From Erysipelotrichaceae bacterium (GTDB taxonomy: Bacteria > Bacillota_I > Bacilli_A > Erysipelotrichales > Erysipelotrichaceae), in NCBI GenBank assembly GCA_013334325.1, contig JAAXXT010000001.1, forward strand, positions 1 through 64,000: 64,000 nucleotides of DNA, in the 5' to 3' direction. Of the stretch, positions 52,130-60,459 are shown piece after piece. Below the pieces are notes generated by a model. The model saw nothing but the letters and a program-made list of their open reading frames with translations. It did no database searches and was not told the DNA's origin. The position numbers and the translations under genes are program-made. Every line of letters begins with the position of its first letter. Within the stretch, counting starts at the first letter, position 1.

Positions 52130-52975
52130 ATGACAAATGACGGAATCTTACTGGTCTATAAAGAAAAAGGCTTAACTTCTTTTGACCTTGTGAATCGAAT
52201 TAAACGTGGCCTAAAGCTAGATAAGATTGGACATACTGGAACTTTAGATCCCAACGCAGAAGGATTAATGTTGGTTCTTTTTAATCAGACCACCAAAGCC
52301 AATCAGTTTTTAGTTCATGATACAAAAGAATACATTGCTTCTTTAAGATTGGGTCTAAAAACCGATACGAAGGATATATGGGGAGAGATCTTAGAAGAAG
52401 CAGATTATACGATGCCTAACCAAAAAGAAATAAAAGCTGTGTTTGAAAAGTTTTTAGGTTTACAAGCTCAAGAAGTGCCTATGGTTTCTGCGGTAAGAGT
52501 TAATGGTAAACGACTCCATGAGTATCATCGTGAAGGCATCGAAGTCACTCAACCCATTAGAGAAATAGAAATACTTGAACTTGAACTTTTAAAGGTCGAT
52601 AAAGATATTAAGTTTAGAGTAGTTTGTGGAAGTGGTACCTATATTAGAACCTTATGTGAAGATATCGCTGCTGAATTCAATACGATCGGAGTCATGTCTG
52701 ATCTTGTACGTACGAAAGTTGGATCATTTAGTATCAAGGATGCGGTCAAATTAGATCAAGTCATCGCGGGAAACTATAAATTATTGGAACTTAAAGATGT
52801 TTTGCCATACAAAAAGGTGCAAGCTACAAGCGTAATAGACATCAAGAATGGTAAAATACTAGCGTTAGAATATGATTCACCCTTTATTACAGTGATGGAT
52901 CAAGATGAAGTTTTAGCGGTTTATGGCTGGAACGAAAAGAAAGACGCCTATACTAGTGTGCGAGGATTGTGGTAA
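52130..52975 (+). CDS. truB: tRNA pseudouridine-55 synthase
   Basis: Forms psi55 in the T-loop of tRNAs. ATG 52130 gives MTNDGILLVYKEKGLTSFD; an earlier frame opening lies within the -10 box. Motifs are the catalytic-Asp segment IGHTGTLDPNAEGLMLV, YIASLRLGLKTDT, VPMVSAVRVNGKRLHEYHREG, and CGSGTYIRTLCEDIA, with a C-terminal PUA-like part. 281 aa. It is followed immediately by ribF, the standard truB-ribF pair. Confidence 0.95.
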   Translation: MTNDGILLVYKEKGLTSFDLVNRIKRGLKLDKIGHTGTLDPNAEGLMLVLFNQTTKANQFLVHDTKEYIASLRLGLKTDTKDIWGEILEEADYTMPNQKEIKAVFEKFLGLQAQEVPMVSAVRVNGKRLHEYHREGIEVTQPIREIEILELELLKVDKDIKFRVVCGSGTYIRTLCEDIAAEFNTIGVMSDLVRTKVGSFSIKDAVKLDQVIAGNYKLLELKDVLPYKKVQATSVIDIKNGKILALEYDSPFITVMDQDEVLAVYGWNEKKDAYTSVRGLW

Positions 52976-53902
52976 ATGAAAGAATATATTGTTTCTGTAG
53001 AAAAAATAAGTACCTTATCAACGGATGTGGTTGCCTGTATAGGTTATTTTGATGGTTTTCATATTGGACATCAAACCTTATTCAATAAGACAATCGCTTT
53101 AGCGAAACATAAGAATCTAAAAAGTGCTTTGATTACCTTTGATCCAGATCCCTGGGTTGTTTTAAAAGGGCTTCATAATATTCAACACATCACAACGCTC
53201 AATGATCGTAAACGTTACGCCTTAGAGAAAGGTTTTGATTGTTGGATCACTTTACAATTTGATTTGTCTATGGCTCAATTAAAACCAGATGATTTTTTAA
53301 ATCTACTAAAATCAAATAAAGTATCTCACTTGGTGTGTGGATATGATTTTAGATTTGGAGATAAAGGATCTGGAGATATAAATTATCTTAAGACTCAAAA
53401 AATAATACCTGTGAGTATCTTAGAAGAATTTGATTATATGGATGAGAAAGTATCTACGACCCGTATCATAGAAGCTGTAAAAGCAGGGGATATACGTTTG
53501 GTGAGTAAACTTATGGGTAAATTCTATAAGTTAACTGGGATCATCGTTCATGGGAAACGCATCGGTACTCAGATTGGATTTCCTACAGCGAATCTTAAAG
53601 TAGATCAAGAATATGTCATTCCTAAGATTGGGGTATATGCAGGATTTGTTACAGTAGATGGGGTAAATCATCCTTCGATGATCTCCATAGGTTATAATCC
53701 TACCGTTAAGGATGATGACTCTGTTTCAATAGAAGCCCATCTGTTTGATTACGCAAATAATCTCTATGGGAAACAACTAGATTATTACTTTATACATTAC
53801 TTAAGATCAGAGATGAAATTCAATGGTTTAGATGAATTGATTACACAATTGAAAAAAGATGAAACTGATGCTCGTAAAGTATTGAAGAATGTAAAAATGT
53901 AA
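52976..53902 (+). CDS. ribF: Bifunctional riboflavin kinase/FAD synthetase
   Basis: Converts riboflavin to FMN and FAD. The N-terminal adenylyltransferase domain has CIGYFDGFHIGHQ (HxGH-type motif) and VCGYDFRFGDKGSGD. The C-terminal kinase domain has GKRIGTQIGFPTANL, YVIPKIGVYAG, and SIGYNPTV. 308 aa. It starts directly after the truB stop with no spacer. Confidence 0.95.
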   Translation: MKEYIVSVEKISTLSTDVVACIGYFDGFHIGHQTLFNKTIALAKHKNLKSALITFDPDPWVVLKGLHNIQHITTLNDRKRYALEKGFDCWITLQFDLSMAQLKPDDFLNLLKSNKVSHLVCGYDFRFGDKGSGDINYLKTQKIIPVSILEEFDYMDEKVSTTRIIEAVKAGDIRLVSKLMGKFYKLTGIIVHGKRIGTQIGFPTANLKVDQEYVIPKIGVYAGFVTVDGVNHPSMISIGYNPTVKDDDSVSIEAHLFDYANNLYGKQLDYYFIHYLRSEMKFNGLDELITQLKKDETDARKVLKNVKM

Positions 53903-53929
53903 ATAATTTGTAAAATATGTAAATAATTG

Positions 53930-53957
53930 TTGCATTTTCAAAAAACTCATTTATAAT
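53930..53957 (+). promoter_or_regulatory. Promoter of the T-box leader
   Basis: TTGCAT (53930-53935), 16-base spacer, TATAAT (53952-53957). Just upstream, ATGTAAATAATT occurs twice as a direct repeat (starting about 53897 and 53917). Confidence 0.7.
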
Positions 53958-53963
53958 AAGTCC

Positions 53964-54184
53964 CATAAGCTACGAAAAAGAGTAGTACTTAAGATTCTAC
54001 AACCAGCGACTTGCGTTAGATGGAAGGCAAGATGTGTGACTTAAGGAACGTGCTTTGGAGCTGATCTTCACATTAAGAAGATCCGTAATTCTGCGTTAAG
54101 GATTTGAGTTGCCAGATCTACATCTGGAAATAAGGTGGTACCGCGATAAAACGTCCTTTGTGTAATACAAATGACGTTTTTTTT
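53964..54184 (+). ncRNA. T-box riboswitch before an amino-acid ABC transporter (probably Arg, possibly Val)
   Basis: The leader has the T-box consensus AAGGTGGTACCGCG at 54132-54145. A following terminator pairs AAAACGTC with GACGTTTT, ending in a T-run (54148-54184). Stem I shows the AGTA/GAA loop-E pair (AGTA-CTTAAG opposite CTTAAG-GAA) and a GATGGAAGGCAAGATG distal region. The specifier lies in GAACGTGC: CGU (Arg) fits the rule that a purine follows the codon, while GUG (Val) is the alternative register. The T-box reads UGGU, which predicts an A discriminator base on the tRNA. That is compatible with Arg or Val and argues against Cys or His. Confidence 0.93.
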
Positions 54185-54199
54185 ATTCAAGGAGGATCA

Positions 54200-54853
54200 A
54201 TGAACCTAAATTTTGAAAAGATTATGCCATATGTCCATCTATTTGGAAGCGGTATCCTTGTTACTTTAGAAGTAGCGGCACTGGCAGCCATAGGTGGATC
54301 CATACTTGGACTTGCCTTTAGTTTACTAGGACGCAAAGGATCACCAGTACGATATCTGGTTAAAGGCATCGTTGAATTCTTTAGAGGGACGCCTCTATTG
54401 ATCCAATTGACCTTCTTCCATTTAGGACTTCCTCAAGTTACTGGTTGGATCCCTGATGTGATGACATCTGCCTTGATCGTCTTCTCAATCAACTCTGGAG
54501 CTTATCTTTCTGAAATCTTAAGAGCTGGAATTGAATCCATTGATAAAGGTCAGATCGAAGCAGCTCATGCTTTAGGCGTTAAGAATTTCGATATAACATT
54601 CAGTATCATTATTCCTCAAGCCTTAAGAAACGTTCTACCTGCGATTATGAATGAGTTCATTACCTTAGTTAAAGAAACCTCAGTTGTATCTGTCATTGGA
54701 CTAACGGACATCATGCGTCGTGAACAAATGATTGCCTCTGTTACCTATCGATACTTTGAACCTTCATTGATCGCAATGATGATCTATCTTGTATTGAACA
54801 TCATCTTAAGTTTCGTAGGTAAGAAACTGGAAAGGGCACTTAAATATGATTAG
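54200..54853 (+). CDS. Amino-acid ABC transporter permease (T-box controlled)
   Basis: HisM/GlnP-type permease. ATG 54200 follows AAGGAGGATCA; the frame also opens upstream, but that lies inside the T-box terminator. It has about five membrane helices, EFFRGTPLLIQLTF, and the EAA loop IEAAHALGVKNFDITFSIIIPQAL. 217 aa. First gene after the T-box, overlapping the ATPase gene by 8 bases. Substrate (Arg or Val) is inferred from the leader only; the family favours polar amino acids, hence Arg. Confidence 0.94.
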   Translation: MNLNFEKIMPYVHLFGSGILVTLEVAALAAIGGSILGLAFSLLGRKGSPVRYLVKGIVEFFRGTPLLIQLTFFHLGLPQVTGWIPDVMTSALIVFSINSGAYLSEILRAGIESIDKGQIEAAHALGVKNFDITFSIIIPQALRNVLPAIMNEFITLVKETSVVSVIGLTDIMRREQMIASVTYRYFEPSLIAMMIYLVLNIILSFVGKKLERALKYD

Positions 54854-55568
54854 CCTAACCAACGTCTCTAAGGTCTTCGATAAAACGACTGTCTTAAAAG
54901 AAGTGACCATTGAATTTGAACCCGAAAAGACATACGCGATTATTGGTTCATCAGGAGCAGGTAAAAGCACACTATTAAGATGCATCAATCTACTTGAGAT
55001 CCCAAGTTCTGGAAGTGTGGTGGTCGATGGGGTGAATTTAGTTCTAGATAAAAAGAAACTAAGTTTAGTGAGAGAAAAGATAGGGATGGTATTTCAAAAT
55101 TTCAATCTCTTCGCCCATATGAGTGCGCTCCACAATGTGATGTTTGCGCTTGTTAAAGTTAAGAAGATGAATGATGCGGATGCCCAAAAAGAAGCAGTCA
55201 AGTATCTTACTGAAGTTGGCCTTCAATATCGATTAAACAACTATCCTCATCAACTCTCTGGAGGAGAGAAACAAAGAGTAGCGATCGCAAGAGCCTTAGC
55301 GATGAAACCAAAAGTAATGCTCTTTGATGAACCTACCAGTGCTTTAGATCCAGAGATGACCCAAGAAGTCCTAAAGGTCATCAAACAGTTGAATCATATC
55401 GGGATGACCAACATCATCGTAACCCATGAGATCAAATTTGCCCAAGAAGTGGCTGACTACATCATCTTTATGGATAACGCTGAAATCTTAGAAGTTACCC
55501 CAACACAAATATTCTTTAGTAAACCGAAATCATCTCGGGCAGTAGAATTTCTGTCCAATATGATATAA
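54846..55568 (+). CDS. Amino-acid ABC transporter ATPase (T-box controlled)
   Basis: HisP/GlnQ-type ATPase, 240 aa: Walker A GSSGAGKSTLL, MVFQNFNLFAHM, signature [15 protein letters not shown], Walker [17 protein letters not shown] and IIVTHEI. It starts inside the permease gene. It is clearly a paralogue of the 48736-49464 ATPase. Confidence 0.94.
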   Translation: MISLTNVSKVFDKTTVLKEVTIEFEPEKTYAIIGSSGAGKSTLLRCINLLEIPSSGSVVVDGVNLVLDKKKLSLVREKIGMVFQNFNLFAHMSALHNVMFALVKVKKMNDADAQKEAVKYLTEVGLQYRLNNYPHQLSGGEKQRVAIARALAMKPKVMLFDEPTSALDPEMTQEVLKVIKQLNHIGMTNIIVTHEIKFAQEVADYIIFMDNAEILEVTPTQIFFSKPKSSRAVEFLSNMI

Positions 55569-55584
55569 ACACAGGAGAAAAACC

Positions 55585-56346
55585 ATGAAAAAACTACTCG
55601 TATTAGCACTTGTGCTCACCACTCTACTGACTGCTTGCAGTCAAGCCAAAAAAGATGTATTGACTGTATTGGTTTCAGCTGATTATCCTCCTTATGAATC
55701 TATTGATACAAATGGTGATTATATTGGATTCGATATTGAATTCGGGAATGCCCTTGCTGAAAAGCTAGGTGTTGAGTTTAAGTGGACTGATACAGCATTT
55801 GATGGAATCATTGGAGCACTTCAAGCCAATGCAGGTGATTTAGCAATTTCTAGTATGTCCGTTACCGCAGAAAGAGCTTTGTCTGTTGATTTCTCTACAG
55901 TATATAAAGAAGAAACTTCATTGGGAGAAACATTTACTGTTGTATCCTTATCAAGCAATGCTTGGACTCAACTTAGCGATCTCACTGGTAAAATTGGATC
56001 TACTCAATTGGGTACCGTTCAAGAACAAGCCCTTAATATGCTTCAAACTGAATTCTCATTAACTCTAGATATCAGAAGTAAATGGGATGTCATCGTTCAA
56101 GAGATCATCAATAAGAGAATAGATTTCGTCTTGGTCGATAAAGCAACTGCTGATCAGTTCTTGATTGCTTTCCCAGAATTATCAGAATTTACCGCTCAAC
56201 ATGATTCATTAGCAGCCATCAATGGGATAGGTATTGCCTTTCCTAAAGGATCAGAATGGACTGAAAAATTCAATACAGCGATTGCTGAAATGGAAGCAGA
56301 TGGTTCTTTACAAGCTTTAGTTGACAAATGGTTCCCAGCGAACTAG
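55585..56346 (+). CDS. Amino-acid substrate-binding lipoprotein (T-box controlled)
   Basis: 253 aa with signal peptide and lipobox LLTAC (KKLLVLALVLTTLLTAC), then the SBP_bac_3 fold: VLVSADYPPYESIDTNGDYIGF, FDGIIGALQANAGDLAISSMSVT with ERALSVDFS, and the C-terminal LQALVDKWFP. AGGAG precedes ATG 55585. Together with the two preceding genes it makes a complete importer. Confidence 0.93.
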   Translation: MKKLLVLALVLTTLLTACSQAKKDVLTVLVSADYPPYESIDTNGDYIGFDIEFGNALAEKLGVEFKWTDTAFDGIIGALQANAGDLAISSMSVTAERALSVDFSTVYKEETSLGETFTVVSLSSNAWTQLSDLTGKIGSTQLGTVQEQALNMLQTEFSLTLDIRSKWDVIVQEIINKRIDFVLVDKATADQFLIAFPELSEFTAQHDSLAAINGIGIAFPKGSEWTEKFNTAIAEMEADGSLQALVDKWFPAN

Positions 56347-56370
56347 TCATTTCATAAATTGAAAAGGTTA

Positions 56371-56379
56371 TGTTATAAT
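56371..56379 (+). promoter_or_regulatory. Extended -10 promoter of the second Asp23-like gene
   Basis: TGTTATAAT about 25 bases before ATG 56405, with AGAGGA in the leader. Confidence 0.6.
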
Positions 56380-56404
56380 ACCTTCAGAGGAATTAGCACA
56401 ACCC

Positions 56405-56722
56405 ATGATCAAAATCTCAGACAACGAAAACGGCATCATTTTTCTTAAAAAAGATGTATTTACTTCCATCGCTTTCATAAGCCTTCAGGAAGAAAACGGG
56501 ATCCAATTGGATAAAGGCACATTTAAAAAAGCCGTCACCTGTAAAATAGAAGATGAAAAAGTTCACATCTCCATCGATTTGAAAATACGCTATGGACAAA
56601 ATGTACAAAAAACATGTAAGAGCGTTCAAAATCGTGTTTCTAAATCTATTCAAGACATGACCAATGTAAATTGTAATCATGTTGATGTGAATGTTATCGG
56701 ATTTAATTTTAACGCCCAATAA
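56405..56722 (+). CDS. Asp23/YqhY-like protein
   Basis: 105-aa small protein of the Asp23/Gls24 group, more divergent than the 32692-33054 paralogue. Family features are a central run of beta strands and the C-terminal VDVNVIGFNF that parallels VNIYVQGVRVI. Its position just upstream of nusB matches YqhY of Bacillota, a gene linked to lipid metabolism in Bacillus. AGAGGA is upstream. It ends in its own terminator, so it is transcribed separately from nusB. Confidence 0.82.
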   Translation: MIKISDNENGIIFLKKDVFTSIAFISLQEENGIQLDKGTFKKAVTCKIEDEKVHISIDLKIRYGQNVQKTCKSVQNRVSKSIQDMTNVNCNHVDVNVIGFNFNAQ

Positions 56723-56734
56723 GGGCGTTTTTTT
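56711..56734 (+). terminator. Terminator after the Asp23-like gene
   Basis: AACGCCC and GGGCGTT stem around AATAA, T-run of seven; it contains the stop codon. Confidence 0.88.
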
Positions 56735-56742
56735 ATGGAGTA

Positions 56743-56751
56743 TGTTAAAAT
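56743..56751 (+). promoter_or_regulatory. Extended -10 promoter of nusB-xseAB
   Basis: TGTTAAAAT, 23 bases before ATG 56775. Confidence 0.5.
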
Positions 56752-56774
56752 AGATAAAGTGAAAGCGGGTAGCT

Positions 56775-57155
56775 ATGAATCGACATAAATTACGTATACT
56801 TTTGGTCACTTATCTCTATCAACATTTGTTGCTGGATAAATCCATTGCGGCGATCATCGTCGATGAAGGAATTGAACCCACTACTGAAGATCAGACTTAT
56901 CTATTAAACAACTTATACAATATTCTTGAGAATGAAGAAGAATATGTTCAGTTCATAAGAGAACATTTAAATCCAGAATGGAAATATGAACGATTATTGG
57001 CGATCGATAGAGCGATCCTTTTATGCGCGATCAGTGAATTTGCGATAGATGAAGCCGCTAAAGCCATCGTCATCAATGAAGCAGTTGAGATCGCAAAGGT
57101 CTATTCCAATGAAGATAGTTTTGCCTTTATAAATGGGATCCTAGATTGTCTATGA
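56775..57155 (+). CDS. nusB: Transcription antitermination protein NusB
   Basis: All-helical RNA-binding protein that, with S10 and NusA, supports rRNA antitermination. 126 aa beginning MNRHKLRILLVTYLYQHLL, with the C-terminal INEAVEIAKVYSNEDSFAFINGILD signature. The SD is weak (AGCGGGTAG). It overlaps xseA by 4 bases, the common nusB-xseA-xseB order. Confidence 0.93.
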   Translation: MNRHKLRILLVTYLYQHLLLDKSIAAIIVDEGIEPTTEDQTYLLNNLYNILENEEEYVQFIREHLNPEWKYERLLAIDRAILLCAISEFAIDEAAKAIVINEAVEIAKVYSNEDSFAFINGILDCL

Positions 57156-58495
57156 GTCAAGATGCTTATTCAGTTTCAGAGTTGCTTCAATCCATTAAAA
57201 TCAATTTGGAATCCAATCCTTCCTTTAAATCATTTTGGTTAAAGGGAGAGATTTCGAATTATACAGCTCATCGTAGTGGTCATTGGTATTTCACTTTAAA
57301 AGATGAAGGCGCAAGAATCTCATGTATTATGTTTGCGAATGCGACTTTAAGCGTTCGTTTTCCTGTCAAAGAAGGGGATAAGGTTCTTTTAAAAGCTTCT
57401 GTTTCAGTTTATCCTCCTCAAGGTTCTCTTCAGATCAATGTGAGTCAGATGAGTCTTGATGGGGTAGGAGACCTCTTCCTACAATTTGAAAGACTTAAGA
57501 AAAAGCTTTATGAAGAAGGATTATTTGATCAAGCTCATAAAAAGAGCCTGCCTCGCTATCCAGAAAGCATAGGCATCATCACAGGGGCTAAAACAGCGGC
57601 TTTACAAGATGTTTTAAAGACACTTAACCTAAGATGGCCTGGTATTAAAACAAGCGTCTATGATACCTTGGTTCAAGGTGAAGGTGCAGCACTTAAGATC
57701 ATTGATCAACTGCTTTTAGCGGATCAAAATAAACATGATGTATTGATCATTGCGAGAGGTGGAGGATCCATAGAAGATCTTTGGGCTTTCAACGATGAGC
57801 GATTGGCGAGGATCATCTATAATCTAAATACTCCAATAGTCTCTGGTATAGGTCATGAGGTCGATGTTACGATCACAGATTATGTAGCTGATCTAAGAGC
57901 GGCAACACCTACGGCAGCTGCCCAAGCAGTGATACGCGATTTTCGTGAAGTAAAAGGTGAAACTGCTCAGTTTAGACAAATGTTATCTAAACTGATAAAT
58001 CAAAAGCTTAATCAATCATTACTTTTGTTTTCAGGATTAAAGAATTACTCTGTATGGAGTAATCCTGAACTTATCGTTCAAGATCCTACAGTTCATCTAA
58101 CAATGTTGACCCAACGATTATTCCAATATGCTTCTACGATGAAACCTACTGAGAACCGTTTAAAGAGCCTAAATGAAGCCTTAAGATTCGCTGCGATACA
58201 ATCCATTAGAGTAAAAGAAAACACACTGATGAGCTTAAAACACGATCTAGGATCCTCTCTTAAAGGCAATTTGAACTTACAAAGTTCTAATTTCGCTCAA
58301 AGTGTTGGATTACTTAATGCTTATTCTCCCTTATCTGTTATCCAAAGAGGGTATTCAATCACTAAGATTGAAGATAAGGTCATTAAAACAATTGAAGATG
58401 TTTTGGTCAATGATGTGTTGATTACCAGAATAAAGGATGGAGAAATTAAATCCATCGTCACCCAAAAGGAGTCCTATGGAAAAGAAAAACTTTGA
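57152..58495 (+). CDS. xseA: Exodeoxyribonuclease VII large subunit
   Basis: Degrades single-stranded DNA. ATG 57152 is chosen over a TTG two codons earlier; it overlaps the nusB stop (ATGA). The N-terminal OB fold (FWLKGEISNYTAHRSGHWYFTLKD) is followed by the catalytic core (IGIITGAKTAALQDV, IIARGGGSIEDLWAFNDE, GIGHEVDVTITDYVADLRAATPT) and a helical C-terminus that binds XseB. 447 aa. Confidence 0.95.
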   Translation: MSQDAYSVSELLQSIKINLESNPSFKSFWLKGEISNYTAHRSGHWYFTLKDEGARISCIMFANATLSVRFPVKEGDKVLLKASVSVYPPQGSLQINVSQMSLDGVGDLFLQFERLKKKLYEEGLFDQAHKKSLPRYPESIGIITGAKTAALQDVLKTLNLRWPGIKTSVYDTLVQGEGAALKIIDQLLLADQNKHDVLIIARGGGSIEDLWAFNDERLARIIYNLNTPIVSGIGHEVDVTITDYVADLRAATPTAAAQAVIRDFREVKGETAQFRQMLSKLINQKLNQSLLLFSGLKNYSVWSNPELIVQDPTVHLTMLTQRLFQYASTMKPTENRLKSLNEALRFAAIQSIRVKENTLMSLKHDLGSSLKGNLNLQSSNFAQSVGLLNAYSPLSVIQRGYSITKIEDKVIKTIEDVLVNDVLITRIKDGEIKSIVTQKESYGKEKL

Positions 58496-58685
58496 AGAAT
58501 CGATGAAGAGGCTCAATGAGATCGTTACAGCTTTAGAAAAGAATGAGTCCAGTTTAGAACAATCCATTTCATTGTTTGAAGAAGGCCTTTCTTTGGTAAA
58601 AGAATGTGATCTTCAATTAAAAGGATTTGAATCTAAAGTTCAAGAGCTGATGAAGACTTACGGAAACAACAATTCTACAGATTGA
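58476..58685 (+). CDS. xseB: Exodeoxyribonuclease VII small subunit
   Basis: 69-aa helical hairpin that wraps XseA. MEKKNFEESMKRLNEIV and LEQSISLFEEGLSLVKEC are the family signature. AAAGGAG is upstream; ATG 58476 overlaps xseA by 20 bases. Confidence 0.93.
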   Translation: MEKKNFEESMKRLNEIVTALEKNESSLEQSISLFEEGLSLVKECDLQLKGFESKVQELMKTYGNNNSTD

Positions 58686-58715
58686 TTTACTTTTTCTTAT
58701 AGTCAGAGTCTTAAA

Positions 58716-58748
58716 TCTTAAGTAAAAAGTATCTTTTTTACTCTTTAA
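58716..58748 (+). terminator. Likely terminator after xseB
   Basis: AGTAAAAAG (58721) pairs with CTTTTTTACT (one bulged T) around TAT, with an outer CTTAA/TTAAG stem. AT-rich and weaker than the other terminators. Confidence 0.5.
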
Positions 58749-58780
58749 GCAGAAATCATCAGGAAACTTATCATTTAAGG

Positions 58781-58786
58781 TATAAT
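58781..58786 (+). promoter_or_regulatory. -10 box of recN
   Basis: TATAAT ends 11 bases before ATG 58798; a leader of about 4-5 bases and no SD. No copy of the TTGAA-N5-TTCAA operator is seen here. Confidence 0.55.
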
Positions 58787-58797
58787 CTAAGATAGAT

Positions 58798-60459
58798 ATG
58801 ATCCAAAAACTAACCATTAAAAACTTTATTCTTATCAACGAGGTCAGCCTCGATTTTAGACCTGGATTCAGTGTATTCACTGGTGAAACAGGGGCAGGCA
58901 AATCCATTTTGATCGATGCGATAGGTATTCTGTTAGGAGATCGTTTTTTAAGTGAATCTGTAGGGAAGGAATCATCTAAATCATCTATTGAAGGAGTATT
59001 CTCTATTGATCGAGAGGCAATCTCAACTTGGTTAAATGAGAATGGAATCGATGCTCAACATGGAATAACCATTTCTCGTGAAGTCGATAAAGATGGTAAA
59101 TCAAGTTCTAGGTTAAACGGTAAATCCATTTCAGTTGGTTTATTAAAAGAATTAGGCAATATGATGATCGATATCCATAATCAACATGATACTCAATATC
59201 TTTTAAACACGAAATATCATCTTGGACTCTTAGATCGTTTCGTAAATGAGAAAAATTTATTGGGAGATGTTAAAAGTGCTTATCAAAAATACGATTCGAT
59301 TCGTAAAGATATCTTAAATAAGAAAGCCAGTTCTCTAAACGTTGATGATTTAGAATTTTTATCTTTTCAAATCAATGAGATAGAAGCTTCTAATCTTATT
59401 GAAGGTGAAGACCTTGACCTAGAACAGAAACATAAAGAAATGATGGCTTTTGAGAAAATCGCTACACATTTAGGATCTGCCTTAACACTGCTTGATGAAA
59501 CAGATGGAGTTAGTGAGAAACTCTATGAAGCCATCAGAGAATTAAGAATCATTACAGAAAGTGAACGTATTATTGAAACAACGAATTCAATCAATTCGCT
59601 TTATTATGAATTGACTGATAAGATCGCTGATCTTAATCAATCAAAAAGTCTATTGAATTTTGATGAAGAGAACGTTAATGCGATTCAAGAAAGACTATTT
59701 TTAATCAGTAAACTAAAAAAGAAATATGGACATACTATTTCTGATATTCAATCTAAAAAACATGAACTTGAGGATAGAGTCGCCTTGATCAACAATAGAG
59801 AATCCATTTTAGCTGCGTTAATGGTTCAAGAAAAAGAAGCATATGAAATCTATAAACAACTCGCTGACCAAATAAGTACAATTAGAAAAGCCAAAGCTCT
59901 TGAACTTGAAAGTTTAGTTTTAAGCGAATGTCGTGATCTCTATCTCGATAAAGCACAATTTAGAATTGTCTTTAGTGAAGGATCTGATACGAATACTGGA
60001 TATGATGAAGTGGAATTCCTAATTTCTATGAACCCTGGAGAGATGTTAAAACCACTCGTTAAGGTAGCTAGTGGTGGTGAGTTATCACGTTTAATGTTAG
60101 GTTTAAAGGTCATTTTCAATGCCTTACAACAAATAGAAACAGTCATATTTGATGAAATAGATTCAGGAGTTTCAGGTAGAGTAGCAACTGCAATCGGCCA
60201 AAAAATGCACAAAATTGCGAAAAACTCCCAAGTTTTTTCTGTTACTCATCTTGGGCAAGTCGCTGCATGTGCGAATCAACACTACTTAGTATCTAAAGCT
60301 CAAAACGATTCATCGACTTCAACCTTTATATCCCAACTCAACTATGATCAAAGAATTGATGAACTTAGTTTAATTTCAACAGGTACTTCTTCTGATCATT
60401 CTAAGAACGCTGCAAAAGAACTCTTAGATACCTTACAAGCTCAAGTGAACGCTCAATGA
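58798..60459 (+). CDS. recN: DNA repair protein RecN
   Basis: SMC-like ATPase in double-strand break repair. 553 aa: the N-terminal head has LTIKNFILINEVSLDF and Walker A FTGETGAGKSILIDAIG, followed by a coiled-coil middle. The C-terminal head has signature KVASGGELSRLMLGLK and Walker B VIFDEIDSGVSG. The ABC signature and D-loop are intact. It overlaps the recombinase gene by ATGA. Confidence 0.96.
   Translation: MIQKLTIKNFILINEVSLDFRPGFSVFTGETGAGKSILIDAIGILLGDRFLSESVGKESSKSSIEGVFSIDREAISTWLNENGIDAQHGITISREVDKDGKSSSRLNGKSISVGLLKELGNMMIDIHNQHDTQYLLNTKYHLGLLDRFVNEKNLLGDVKSAYQKYDSIRKDILNKKASSLNVDDLEFLSFQINEIEASNLIEGEDLDLEQKHKEMMAFEKIATHLGSALTLLDETDGVSEKLYEAIRELRIITESERIIETTNSINSLYYELTDKIADLNQSKSLLNFDEENVNAIQERLFLISKLKKKYGHTISDIQSKKHELEDRVALINNRESILAALMVQEKEAYEIYKQLADQISTIRKAKALELESLVLSECRDLYLDKAQFRIVFSEGSDTNTGYDEVEFLISMNPGEMLKPLVKVASGGELSRLMLGLKVIFNALQQIETVIFDEIDSGVSGRVATAIGQKMHKIAKNSQVFSVTHLGQVAACANQHYLVSKAQNDSSTSTFISQLNYDQRIDELSLISTGTSSDHSKNAAKELLDTLQAQVNAQ

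Noticed and set aside
53964-54184. Cysteine or histidine T-box
   Set aside because: UGC could be read in the specifier loop in a shifted register, but the UGGU T-box predicts an A discriminator, whereas tRNA-Cys normally has U and tRNA-His has C.
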